From CAVUCH01 sp963763095 (GTDB lineage: Bacteria > Acidobacteriota > Vicinamibacteria > Vicinamibacterales > JAENWD01), in assembly GCA_963763095.1 (NCBI GenBank), contig CAVXNR010000030.1, positions 186,001-250,000 on the forward strand: a stretch of 64,000 bases of DNA, given 5' to 3'. The first letter of the stretch is position 1, and each line of letters starts with the position of its first letter. Below, in pieces: positions 54,633-63,342 of the stretch. A program made the translations under genes and the position numbers. A model generated the notes under the pieces. The model made no database searches. It was not told where the DNA came from and worked only from the letters and a program-made list of their open reading frames with translations.

Positions 54633-55273
54633 GCACGCGCAGCCTCACGCCCGTCGGCTACCGGCGGGCGCAGCAACATCTGGCCGCACGCGACCCCGTG
54701 CTCCGCGCGCTCATTGCCGACTACGGCGCCTGTGCGCTCGCACGATCGCAGCGTGAAGACCCGTTCACCGCACTGGTCGAAGCGATCGTGTGGCAGCAGC
54801 TCTCCAGCAAGGCCGCAGCAACGATCTACAAACGGCTGCTGGCGTTGCTTCCCGATGGTGGTCCGCCGACACCGGGCGCAATCCTCGCCCTGGAGGACGC
54901 CGACCTGCGGGCGGCCGGCCTGAGCCGCGCGAAGACGGCGTATATCCGCGACCTCTCGGCGCGCGTCCGCGACGGCGACGTGCACCTCGACGCATTCGGA
55001 ATGCTCGATGACGATCCGGTGGTCGTTGAATTGACAAGGGTGAAGGGAATTGGCCGCTGGACCGCGGAGATGTTCCTCATGTTCCGGCTCCACCGTCCCG
55101 ATGTACTCCCGGTCGATGACGTCGGCATCGCCAATGCCATACGGCGCGCGTACGGTCTGCGAAAGGTCCCGTCAGCCGCGCGGATGCAGAAGATCGCGGA
55201 GCCCTGGCGGCCGTATCGGTCAGTGGCGTGCTGGTATCTGTGGCGGAGCCTGGACGCCGTGCCTGGGAAGTGA
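54629..55273 (+). CDS. DNA-3-methyladenine glycosylase II-like protein
   Basis: HhH-GPD base-excision repair glycosylase, 214 residues, from GTG 54629 overlapping the SIMPL gene stop. The helix-hairpin-helix is ELTRVKGIGRWTAEMFLMF, and the catalytic Asp is in RPDVLPVDDVGI. IVWQQLSSKAAATIYKRL is the typical AlkA helix. It lacks the N-terminal domain of E. coli AlkA, as in Mag-like short forms. It removes alkylated purines. Its coupling to a periplasmic protein gene is probably just transcriptional. Confidence 0.9.
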   Translation: MSTRSLTPVGYRRAQQHLAARDPVLRALIADYGACALARSQREDPFTALVEAIVWQQLSSKAAATIYKRLLALLPDGGPPTPGAILALEDADLRAAGLSRAKTAYIRDLSARVRDGDVHLDAFGMLDDDPVVVELTRVKGIGRWTAEMFLMFRLHRPDVLPVDDVGIANAIRRAYGLRKVPSAARMQKIAEPWRPYRSVACWYLWRSLDAVPGK

Positions 55274-55412
55274 CGGTCGAAAGCGCAGGTCGTGCCGCCC
55301 GCCGCCGTGACGTATGCCACACTTGGAGAGGCTCCAATCCGGTCCCGAGTGCCGTTTCAGGGGCGGCCGCATGTCATTCCTCCCGGTGACGCGTGTATCA
55401 AAGGTGAGAGAA

Positions 55413-56184
55413 ATGATGAGACTGACGCTTTTGGCCTGCTCGCTGCTGGCCGCAGCCATGCCGGCACTCGCGCAGACGCCGACCGTCGAGGACCTGCTCG
55501 CGAAGAACCTGGAATCGCGTGGCGGTGCCGAGAGGCTGAGGGCCATCACGACCCGCAGGGTCGCCGGGTACGGTCACGGTGCAGGTGCAGATGCCGCCCG
55601 GGGCGCCGCAGTCGGCGGAGCCGGCGCCGCAAACGGTGCAGATGCCGATGCAGGTGCTCGCGAAGCGCCCGAACCTGATGCTTCAGGAGATGAAGATGCA
55701 GGACCGGCGGGTCGTGACAGCCTTCGACGGACAGCAGGCGTGGGCCATCAACCCGATGATCGGGCCATCGGCGCAGTTGCTGCAGGGCGTGCAGGCCGAC
55801 CTGATCCGGGATCAGGCGCAGTTCGACGGACCGCTCGCCTACGCGAAGCAGCGCGGTGACAAGATGGAGGTGCTCGGGAAGGAGGCGATCGAGGGCTCCC
55901 CGGCCTGGAAGCTCGCCATCACGCATGGGGACAAGATCACCACCGTGTACCTGGACGAGAAGACCGCCCTCGAACGCAAGGTCTCCGCGTCCGTCAACCA
56001 GGGCGGCACCCAACTGCTCGTGGAAAGCCTCATCTCCGACTACCAGCCGGTCGACGGAATCATGGTGCCCCGCAAGGTGCAGACGCTCGTCGGCGGCCAG
56101 ACGCAGGCGACCGTGAGCATCGAGAAGATCGAGTTCAACGTGCCAATCGAGGACACGGAGTTCAAGATGCCGGCCGCCCAATAG
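55413..56184 (+). CDS. LolA-fold secreted protein, frame break near 55565
   Basis: About 255 residues when joined. ATG 55413 begins a signal peptide (LTLLACSLLAAAMPALAQT), then TVEDLLAKNLESRGGAERLR, a common opening of outer-membrane lipoprotein-sorting-like proteins. After RRVAG near 55565 the frame breaks, and TVTVQVQMPPGAPQ continues in another frame. The rest is a LolA/LolB-like beta sheet (RRVVTAFDGQQAWAINPM, KITTVYLDEKTALERKV, YQPVDGIMVPRKV). It probably binds lipid or lipoprotein in the periplasm. The extra base lies next to a short GGGT run. Confidence 0.8.
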
Positions 56185-56204
56185 GGCAGCATTCGGGCGC
56201 AACT

Positions 56205-58010
56205 CTACACCTCCAGTCCGACCGCCCGCATGAGCGCCAGCGCGTTGCTCGTCTGCACGACTCCTGGCCGCATCCGGTAATCGAAAGCCAGCGTTCCCGC
56301 ATCGAGCACGTCGGCGAAGTGCACGTTCTCGGCGCGCGGCGCGAGGCGGTCGGCGATCGCGGATAGCGCGAGGTCGTGGGTCGTCACGAGGCCGATGGCG
56401 TCTCGGTCGAGCAGCCCGCGGACGATCGCCTCGGCGCCGTGCTCGCGGTCATGAGAGTTCGTGCCGCTCAACAGCTCGTCGAGCAGGAAGAGCACGGGCA
56501 GGTGGCCGGCCGTCAGCGAGACAATCGCCCGCACGCGGGTGATCTCCGCGTAGAACCGCGATTGCCCGGCCTGCAGCGAGTCCTGCACCCGCAGCGTAGC
56601 GCCGATCGCCAGCGGTGAGATGCGCAGCCGTTCGGCGCGCACCGGCGCTCCGGCCAGCGCCAGCACCGCGTTGGTGCCAACCGACCGCAGCAGCGTGCTC
56701 TTTCCCGACATGTTCGATCCGCTGACGAGCAGCATCTGCAGCGCACCGCCCAGGTGCACCGTGTTGGGGACCGCTCGCGCCGCCGGAAGCAGCGGGTGCG
56801 CGATGTCGTCTCCTTCGAAGCAGGCACCCGCGTCGACAAGCACCGGAAATGGGTCGGCGGGATGCTCGTAGGCGTAACCGGCAATCGAGCAGAGGGCCTC
56901 GAGCTCGCCGAGCCCTTGCAGCCATTCCCCAAGGTGAGGGCCGGACGCGAGGCGCCAGCGCTCGATGGCGAACCCGACCTGCGCGCCCCACAACAGGAAT
57001 GCCGCGGCTGGTGCGAACAGCTGGTTGCGCCGCGAGTTCAGCAAATCGATGAGGCGGCGTAGCTGCACGATCCGGCGGGACGGAGGCACACCCGCCGTCC
57101 TGAAGCTCTCGACCACCTGCCGGAGCCGCGGTGCGCTGAACGCTTCGCGCTCGAACCGCGCGAAGACGCCTGCGAGCAGCGCGAGATCCTGGGCCGGCGC
57201 TTCGACGCCCGCCAGAATCGTGCGAACGGGCCGGAGGACGGCCAGAGAGAACAGAACCTCGCCGACCACAACCAGCGCGAAGGGCAACGGTCCCACGTCT
57301 CCCAGCGCCCAGGCAGCCAACGTGATGACCGCGAGCGCGGCGAGGATTGCGGCGACGATCGGCGGCCAGCGTCCGTTCATCAGCGGCGGCGCCCCGCCCC
57401 AGCGCGTCAGCAGATCGGGCTGCCCCCCGGCACCGAGCTCGTCGCCGAGCAACGCCAGGTCTTCCCGGAGATCGAGCAGGGGTTGCAGCTCGCGGACGGC
57501 CTCCTGTCGGGCGTGCAGGTCGGATGTCGTGGCAGGGGTCAGCAGCCACCGCGCCAGGGTTTCTTCCCCCGCTCGGATGCGGGCGGTCGTCAGCAACTCG
57601 AACAGCGACCCGCGGCCGAAGAGGTCGAGGTCCGCAGCGTACGGATGATCCGCGACCAGAAACCGCTCGCCCGACTCGCCCGTGCCCGCCCACGTGTCGG
57701 TGACACGTCCGATGCCTGCCTCATAGAACGCAGCCGCACGGCGCGCCCGTGAGCGGGCTCGGAGGACGCGATCGTGCAGCACCATCAGCACGACGAACAC
57801 GACGACGGGCGTCGTCAACCAGGCCGATGCGAGGACGTCCAGCTGGAAGACGAGCCACAGGAGGGCGGCGCCGGCCGCAAGCGTCAGCAGGCGTGCGTTG
57901 CCGAGCGCCTGGTGACGGCGCTCCTGCACGGCTTCCACCGCCCGGCGATCGGCCAGACGCCGGCGGTATTCGTCGAGCGGGGACGAAGCGGACGAGTCGG
58001 GGATTGGCAC
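56205..58010 (-). CDS. Membrane-embedded MutS-family ATPase
   Basis: 601 residues. The C-terminal MutS ATPase has Walker A SGSNMSGKSTLL, FYAEITRVRAIV, Walker B LFLLDELLSGTN and the TTHDLAL switch. The connector and lever parts are present (FELLTTARIRAGEETLARWL), but the mismatch-recognition domain I is absent. Two pairs of hydrophobic segments (residues about 45-80 and 220-265) indicate membrane insertion. This is a MutS-paralog group distinct from repair MutS, with unknown role. It could act in membrane-associated DNA transactions, but that is a guess. Confidence 0.85.
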   Translation of the reverse strand: MPIPDSSASSPLDEYRRRLADRRAVEAVQERRHQALGNARLLTLAAGAALLWLVFQLDVLASAWLTTPVVVFVVLMVLHDRVLRARSRARRAAAFYEAGIGRVTDTWAGTGESGERFLVADHPYAADLDLFGRGSLFELLTTARIRAGEETLARWLLTPATTSDLHARQEAVRELQPLLDLREDLALLGDELGAGGQPDLLTRWGGAPPLMNGRWPPIVAAILAALAVITLAAWALGDVGPLPFALVVVGEVLFSLAVLRPVRTILAGVEAPAQDLALLAGVFARFEREAFSAPRLRQVVESFRTAGVPPSRRIVQLRRLIDLLNSRRNQLFAPAAAFLLWGAQVGFAIERWRLASGPHLGEWLQGLGELEALCSIAGYAYEHPADPFPVLVDAGACFEGDDIAHPLLPAARAVPNTVHLGGALQMLLVSGSNMSGKSTLLRSVGTNAVLALAGAPVRAERLRISPLAIGATLRVQDSLQAGQSRFYAEITRVRAIVSLTAGHLPVLFLLDELLSGTNSHDREHGAEAIVRGLLDRDAIGLVTTHDLALSAIADRLAPRAENVHFADVLDAGTLAFDYRMRPGVVQTSNALALMRAVGLEV

Positions 58011-58080
58011 GCGGTAAGTTAGGGGCCGCTCGTGCCCGCGGTCAAGCTGTGGGCTCGCGCGGCGCGTCCGGCGAGGACAC

Positions 58081-58664
58081 TCACGAGCGGCTCAAGGCCC
58101 GGGCACTCGCGAGCGAGGGCGAGAGGCACGCAAAGACAAGGCGATAGAACTCCGGATGCGACTGCCAGGTCTGACCTGTGACGATGCGCCCATCCTGCAC
58201 GGCCTGCTCGTCTGACACGTAGGTGGCGCCGGCCGCCTCGATCTCCCAGCGGCAGTTCTCGTATGCGGTGACCCGGCGTGCGCTCACCAGTCCCGCGGCG
58301 GCGAGGATCTGCACGCCGTGGCACAGGGCAAATACCCACTTCTGTGCGCGGTCGAAGGCTCGGACGATGTCGAGCACGCGCGCATCGTGGCGCAGGTATT
58401 CCGGGGCCCGGCCGCCGAGCACCAGCACTGCGTCGTACTCGTCGACGCGGACGTCATCGAACGTGAGATCCGCGTCGGCGCCGTACCCGGGCGCTCGACG
58501 TAGGTGTCCCACCCGGGCTCGAAATCATGGATGACGAGGTGCAGGCGCCGCCGGCTGGGTGCAGCGACGCGCGGCGTCAGGCCGGCCTCGAGAAGACGAT
58601 GGCGGGCGTAGAGACACTCATAGCTCTCGCCCGCGTCGCCGGTGATGATCAGGATCGGTTGCAT
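58081..58664 (-). CDS. DJ-1/PfpI-family protein, frame break near 58495
   Basis: About 195 residues. ATG 58664 begins PILIITGDAGESYECLYARH and, after a break near 58495, the other frame reads YGADADLTFDDVRVDEYDAV. The nucleophile elbow is VFALCHGVQILAAAGL with the catalytic Cys. Later it has RIVTGQTWQSHPEFYRLVF. This resembles glyoxalase III or protease PfpI-like proteins. The Cys-His pair is in place, so activity is likely despite the sequence break. Confidence 0.85.
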
Positions 58665-58912
58665 GTGCTGGATTGTTCCCGGGATCGCGGCCGCGATCAA
58701 CCGAGGACCTGGCGCGCCCCGAAAACCTTCCGGCCGGCAGGGCTTGCAGGATACCTCAGCCGCCAGAACCGTGATCCCCGGAACGGGGGTCCAATCTTCA
58801 ACGGGACGCGCTGCCCCGCGCCCTGCCGGGGTCGGACCCCGGGCAGGAGTTCGGGACGGGCGACATCGCTTCTGCGTCCGCCGCATCGTAGAATAGGCAC
58901 TTCGTCCTTTTT

Positions 58913-59881
58913 ATGCAGCCCAGGGTGAGCGCCGCTCCGGCGGCCGCAACGGACTCCATTCTCGACCTGATCGGCAACACGCCACTGCTGCGCCTCCGGC
59001 GCCTGGAGCGGGAGGTGCCGGAGGGGATCGAGTTGTACGCGAAGGCCGAATGGAAGAACCCGGGCGGCTCGGTGAAGGATCGGGCCGCTCTCCGCATGGT
59101 GCTCGAGGGCGAGCGCGCCGGTCTCCTGCAGCCGGGTCGCACCATCCTCGACGCCACGTCCGGAAACACCGGGATTGCCTACGCCATGATCGGCGCGGCG
59201 CGCGGTTACGGCGTGCGCCTCTGCATCCCGGAGAACGTCACGCCCGAGCGCAAGCGCATCCTGCGGGCGTACGGCGCCGAGATTGTCTTCACCAACCCGC
59301 TCGAGGGGTCCGACGGCGCGATTCGCCAGGTCAGACGCATCTACGAGGCTGATCCGGATCGGTACTTCTACCCGGACCAGTACAACAACGTGGCCAACTG
59401 CGACGCGCACTACGACACGACCGGCCCCGAGATCCTCGCGCAGACGGGCGGGCGCGTGACGCACTTCGTCGCCGGTCTGGGCACGAGCGGCACCTTCATG
59501 GGCGCCGGGCGCTTCTTCCGGGACGAGAAACCCTCCGTCCAGCTCATCTCGGTGCAGCCCGATACTCCGCTGCACGGCCTCGAGGGGCTCAAGCACATGG
59601 AGTCGGCGCTCGTCCCGGGCATCTACGATCCGGGGCTCGCCGATTTGGACATGCGCGTGGCCACCGAGGATGCCTACGAGACCACTCGGCGTCTCGCAGT
59701 GGAAGAGGGCCTGCTCGTGGGCATCTCCAGCGGCGCGGCGGCCGTGGCTGGCCTGCGGATCGCCCGGACGGCGGAACGCGCCGTCATCGTGATGATCTTC
59801 TGCGACGGGGGCGAGAAGTACCTCTCGGAGCGGTTCTGGGAAGAGCCTGCCGAGGGTTACCTCGTCGGAGGCGTGAACTGA
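58913..59881 (+). CDS. cysM: Cysteine synthase, CysM type
   Basis: PLP enzyme of 322 residues that forms cysteine from an activated serine and a sulfide donor. PLP Lys is in KNPGGSVKDRAALRM, and ATSGNTGIAYAM and HFVAGLGTSGTFMGAGR bind cofactor. Its gene cluster matches the mycobacterial CysM/CysO/Mec system, in which a protein thiocarboxylate is the sulfur donor. The Arg that recognises O-phosphoserine in the mycobacterial enzyme is not evident at that position (QPDTPLHG), so the serine substrate may be O-acetylserine. ATG 58913; a possible TAGAAT box lies at 58889-58894. Confidence 0.93.
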   Translation: MQPRVSAAPAAATDSILDLIGNTPLLRLRRLEREVPEGIELYAKAEWKNPGGSVKDRAALRMVLEGERAGLLQPGRTILDATSGNTGIAYAMIGAARGYGVRLCIPENVTPERKRILRAYGAEIVFTNPLEGSDGAIRQVRRIYEADPDRYFYPDQYNNVANCDAHYDTTGPEILAQTGGRVTHFVAGLGTSGTFMGAGRFFRDEKPSVQLISVQPDTPLHGLEGLKHMESALVPGIYDPGLADLDMRVATEDAYETTRRLAVEEGLLVGISSGAAAVAGLRIARTAERAVIVMIFCDGGEKYLSERFWEEPAEGYLVGGVN

Positions 59882-60354
59882 TGGACGCCACGTCGTTGGC
59901 GCTCCGTCCCGAGGTCGAGGATGCCATCCGCGCGCACGCGTGCGAGGCGTATCCGCACGAGTGCTGCGGGGCGCTGATCGGCCGGGAGCGGGCGGTGCAG
60001 GCGGCGTTCGCGCTGCCGAACACGACCGAGGAAGGACCGCGGCGACGGTTCCTGGTGCGGCCGGACGATTATCGCGCGGCCGAGCGGCACTCTCAGGCGC
60101 TGGGTCTCGACCTCCTCGGGTTCTACCATTCACATCCCGACCACCCTGCGCGTCCGTCGCAGTACGACCTCGACCATGCGTGGCCGTTCTTCTCGTACAT
60201 CATCGTTTCGGCAACGGCTGACGGCACCGGCGCGCTGACATCGTGGCGCCTCCGCGACGACCGCAGCGCGTTCGACGAAGAGCCCGTCGCTCGTTCGACA
60301 GATGACGCGACCCCCACGGCCGATCGCGCGGCCGGCGTCGCCGGAGACCGCTGA
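59881..60354 (+). CDS. JAMM/MPN metalloprotease (M67, Mec-like)
   Basis: 157 residues. The zinc JAMM motif is complete: HECCGALIG (catalytic Glu) and FYHSHPDHPARPSQYDLDHA, with HxH, Ser and Asp. Its ATG overlaps the cysM stop as TGATG. In Mycobacterium the Mec protease releases cysteine from the CysO carrier C-terminus. Here it directly precedes a fused CysO-like domain, so it may also cut that fusion after Gly-Gly. The C-terminal 30 residues are unconserved. Confidence 0.9.
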   Translation: MDATSLALRPEVEDAIRAHACEAYPHECCGALIGRERAVQAAFALPNTTEEGPRRRFLVRPDDYRAAERHSQALGLDLLGFYHSHPDHPARPSQYDLDHAWPFFSYIIVSATADGTGALTSWRLRDDRSAFDEEPVARSTDDATPTADRAAGVAGDR

Positions 60355-60356
60355 CC

Positions 60357-62066
60357 ATGTCCAACCGCGTGCTCATTCCCACACCGCTCCGCCCGTTCAC
60401 CGGCAAGCAGGAGGTCGTCGAGGTTTCAGGTACAACCGTTGGCGAGCTGCTCGCCGACCTCACGCGTCAGTTCGACGGGCTCAAGAAGCACCTCTACACG
60501 GATGAGGGCCGGCTCCGCAGCTTCGTGAACATCTACGTGAACGATGAGGACATCCGGTACCTGCAGAAGGAAGGGACGCCGGTCAAGAACGGCGATACCG
60601 TCAGCATCATCCCTTCGGTCGCGGGAGGAAGCAGCGCCGCCGTCGACGAGGAGCTGCCGTCGCTGACGGCCATGGAGATCAAGCGCTACAGCCGGCACCT
60701 GATCCTTCCGGAAGTGGGTGTGGACGGGCAGCGGAAGCTCAAGGCCGCCAAGGTGCTATGCATCGGGGCAGGCGGGCTCGGCTCCCCCGTGGCACTCTAC
60801 CTCGCCGCCGCGGGCGTGGGGACTATCGGCATCGTCGACTTCGACGTCGTCGACTTCAGCAACCTGCAGCGGCAGATCCTCCACGGCACGAAGGATGTCG
60901 GCCGATCGAAGCTCGACTCCGCGCGCGACAAGCTCGTGGCGCTCAATCCCGAGGTGAAGATCGAGCTGTACGACGCGGCGCTCTCGTCGGAGAACGCACT
61001 CGATCTGTTCCGGCCTTACGACGTCATCGTTGACGGGACCGACAACTTCCCGACCCGGTACCTGGTAAACGACGCCTGCGTGCTGCTCCGCAAGCCGAAC
61101 GCGTACGGCAGCATCTTCCGCTTCGAGGGGCAGGCATCCGTGTTCGGGCTCGAGAACGGCCCTTGCTATCGGTGCCTCTATCCGGAACCGCCGCCACCGG
61201 GCCTCGTCCCGAGCTGCGCCGAAGGCGGCGTGCTCGGCGTCCTCCCGGGCCTCGTCGGTGTCATCCAGGCAACGGAAGCGCTGAAGCTGATTCTGGGTGT
61301 CGGCGAACCGTTGATCGGCCGGTTCCTGATCGTGGACGCGCTGCGCATGAAGTTCCGCGAGCTGAAGCTGCGGAAGGATCCCGATTGCCCGGTGTGCGGT
61401 ACCCACCCGACCGTCACCGAGCTGATCGATTACGAGCAGTTCTGCGGCGTGGCGCCGGCGGCTTCTGACGCCAGCCAGCCGGCCGACGACTCGCGGGAGA
61501 TCTCGGCGGTCGAGTTGAAGGCGCGGCTCGACCGCAGCGACCGGTTGGTCGTCCTCGACGTGCGCGAGCCGCAGGAATATCAGATCAACCGCATCGACGG
61601 CTCGGTGCTCATCCCCCTGGGAGAGCTCGGGCAGCGTTATGGCGAGCTCGATCCGTCGGTGGAGATCGTGGCGCAATGCAAGTCGGGCGCGCGAAGCGCG
61701 AAAGCCGCGGACTTCCTTCGGGAGAAGGGCTACCGGGTCAAGAACCTCAAGGGCGGGATCCTGGACTGGATCGACAAGGTGGATCCCTCCCAGCCGAAGT
61801 ACCTGACGCAAGGTGACCGGGGGGCGCGAGGCGGAGCAGCCAGGCTCACCGCCTCACGCATGGCGCACTGCATCCGGCGATCCCTGACGTTCGTCCCCTA
61901 TGCCCCTGACACTCCCGATTTATCTCGACTACCACGCGACGACACCCGTGGACCCGAGGGTGCTGGACGCGATGCTGCCGTACTTCAGCGATCGGTTCGG
62001 CAACGCCGCCAGCCGCAGCCACAAGTTCGGGTGGGACGCCGACGCCGCCGTCGAGCGCGCGCGTGA
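60357..62066 (+). CDS. CysO-like carrier fused to MoeZ-type E1 and rhodanese
   Basis: Three domains in one chain. Residues 1-90: beta-grasp sulfur carrier close to CysO (SFVNIYVNDEDIRY, VSIIPSVAGG), but Gly-Gly is followed by SSAAVDEE instead of a stop. Residues 100-360: ThiF/MoeB adenylyltransferase (RYSRHLILPEVGVDG, CIGAGGLGSPVALYLAAAG, VDGTDNFPTRYL, CxxC pairs CYRCLY and CPVCGT). Residues 385-480: rhodanese with active Cys in VAQCKSGARSAKA. It activates and loads the carrier with sulfur for cysteine synthesis. MoeZ proteins normally end near DPSQPKY, so the extension to 62066 over the next gene probably comes from an extra base near 61803, with a natural stop at 61806. Confidence 0.9.
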   Translation: MSNRVLIPTPLRPFTGKQEVVEVSGTTVGELLADLTRQFDGLKKHLYTDEGRLRSFVNIYVNDEDIRYLQKEGTPVKNGDTVSIIPSVAGGSSAAVDEELPSLTAMEIKRYSRHLILPEVGVDGQRKLKAAKVLCIGAGGLGSPVALYLAAAGVGTIGIVDFDVVDFSNLQRQILHGTKDVGRSKLDSARDKLVALNPEVKIELYDAALSSENALDLFRPYDVIVDGTDNFPTRYLVNDACVLLRKPNAYGSIFRFEGQASVFGLENGPCYRCLYPEPPPPGLVPSCAEGGVLGVLPGLVGVIQATEALKLILGVGEPLIGRFLIVDALRMKFRELKLRKDPDCPVCGTHPTVTELIDYEQFCGVAPAASDASQPADDSREISAVELKARLDRSDRLVVLDVREPQEYQINRIDGSVLIPLGELGQRYGELDPSVEIVAQCKSGARSAKAADFLREKGYRVKNLKGGILDWIDKVDPSQPKYLTQGDRGARGGAARLTASRMAHCIRRSLTFVPYAPDTPDLSRLPRDDTRGPEGAGRDAAVLQRSVRQRRQPQPQVRVGRRRRRRARA

Positions 62067-63342
62067 GCAGGCCGCGTCGCTCATCGGGGCGAGCGGAAAC
62101 GAGATCATCTTCACCAGCGGCGCGACCGAGTCGAACAACCTCGCCATCAAGGGCGTGCTGCACGCGCACGTGGACCGTCCGCGTCATGTCGTCACAACCG
62201 GCATCGAGCACAAGTCGGTGCTCGACACGTGCAGAAGCCTCGGGGCGGCGGGCTGCCGCGTGACATGCCTGCCGGTCGACTCGGCAGGGCGCGTCGATCC
62301 CGATGACGTCAGGCGAGCAATTGCGGGCGACACGGTGCTCGTCAGCATCATGGCCGCGAACAACGAAGTCGGCGCCATTCAGCCGCTGGCGGAGATCGGC
62401 GCGATCACCAGGGAGCGCGGCGTCCTCCTGCATTCCGACGCGGCACAGGCGGCGGGGAAGATTCCCGTGGACGTGAAGACGCTCGGGGTGGATCTCCTCT
62501 CGTTCACCGCGCACAAGATGTACGGACCGAAAGGGGTGGGCGCGCTCTACATCCGGCGGCGCGCGCGCCTCGCGCTGGCGCCCATCCTCGAAGGCGGCGG
62601 GCAGGAGCGCGGCCTGCGATCGGGCACCCTCAACGTGCCCGGCATCGTCGGTCTCGGTCGCGCCGCCGAGATCAACCGAGAGGAGCTGCCCGCCGAATCT
62701 GTGCGTCTGAAGGCGTTGCGCGACCGCCTCCATGCGGCGCTCTGCAGGACGGTGCCGGGCGTGGGACTGAACGGGTCGCTCGATGGGCGCCTGCCGCACA
62801 ACCTGAGCGTGCACTTCACCGGCGTGCCCGGCGAATCGATCCTGCTCGCCGTAGACGACATCGCGTTGTCGTCAGGGTCGGCCTGCTCATCGGGCACCGT
62901 GGAACCGTCGTACGTGCTGAAGGCCTGCGGTATCGCCGACGACCTCGCGCTCTCGTCCATCCGCTTCGGCCTGGGCCGCTTCACGACCGACGAGGAGATC
63001 GACTACGCGGTCGAGAAAGTGCGCTCCGTGATCCAGCACCTGCGAGGATCGACGCATCGGAGAGGTGTTTCCGTGACTCAGCGAAACACCTCCCGATCAC
63101 GGAAACACCTCCCGATCTCATTCTCATTTCATTCTCATTCGTCCATGCGGCCGATCTCGCCCGCGCGCACGAGGGCCGCTCGCAGCAGGACCGGCCCGAT
63201 CACTTCATGGATGGCGATCATCGAAACCACGAGGGTCTGCAGCGCGTTGCCCCATCCCGGGTACTGGTTGGCCACGATCACCGCGAGCCCGAGCGTAACG
63301 CCGGCCTGCGACACCAGCCCCATCCACACGAGGCTCCGGTGA
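61900..63342 (+). CDS. iscS: Cysteine desulfurase, NifS/IscS family
   Basis: PLP enzyme that takes sulfur from cysteine as a persulfide. Motifs: IYLDYHATTPVD, SGATESNNLAIKG, HSDAAQAAGKIP, FTAHKMYGPKGVGAL with PLP Lys, and SSGSACSSGTVEPS with the active Cys loop. Normal family length is near 390-400 residues, ending about VEKVRSVIQHLRG. The current frame continues 90 residues over a hairpin and the convergent antiporter gene, so a one-base error near 63050 is likely. It completes the sulfur-transfer cluster and may feed the rhodanese of the upstream fusion. Confidence 0.93.
   Translation: MPLTLPIYLDYHATTPVDPRVLDAMLPYFSDRFGNAASRSHKFGWDADAAVERAREQAASLIGASGNEIIFTSGATESNNLAIKGVLHAHVDRPRHVVTTGIEHKSVLDTCRSLGAAGCRVTCLPVDSAGRVDPDDVRRAIAGDTVLVSIMAANNEVGAIQPLAEIGAITRERGVLLHSDAAQAAGKIPVDVKTLGVDLLSFTAHKMYGPKGVGALYIRRRARLALAPILEGGGQERGLRSGTLNVPGIVGLGRAAEINREELPAESVRLKALRDRLHAALCRTVPGVGLNGSLDGRLPHNLSVHFTGVPGESILLAVDDIALSSGSACSSGTVEPSYVLKACGIADDLALSSIRFGLGRFTTDEEIDYAVEKVRSVIQHLRGSTHRRGVSVTQRNTSRSRKHLPISFSFHSHSSMRPISPARTRAARSRTGPITSWMAIIETTRVCSALPHPGYWLATITASPSVTPACDTSPIHTRLR
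63064..63109. terminator. Nested inverted repeat between convergent genes
   Basis: GGTGTTTCCGTGA (63064-63076) pairs perfectly with TCACGGAAACACC (63097-63109). The same left arm can instead pair with GAAACACC at 63083-63090, because the unit GAAACACCTCCCGATC occurs twice. It probably ends transcription of the desulfurase and the facing antiporter gene. No strong T-run. Confidence 0.55.
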
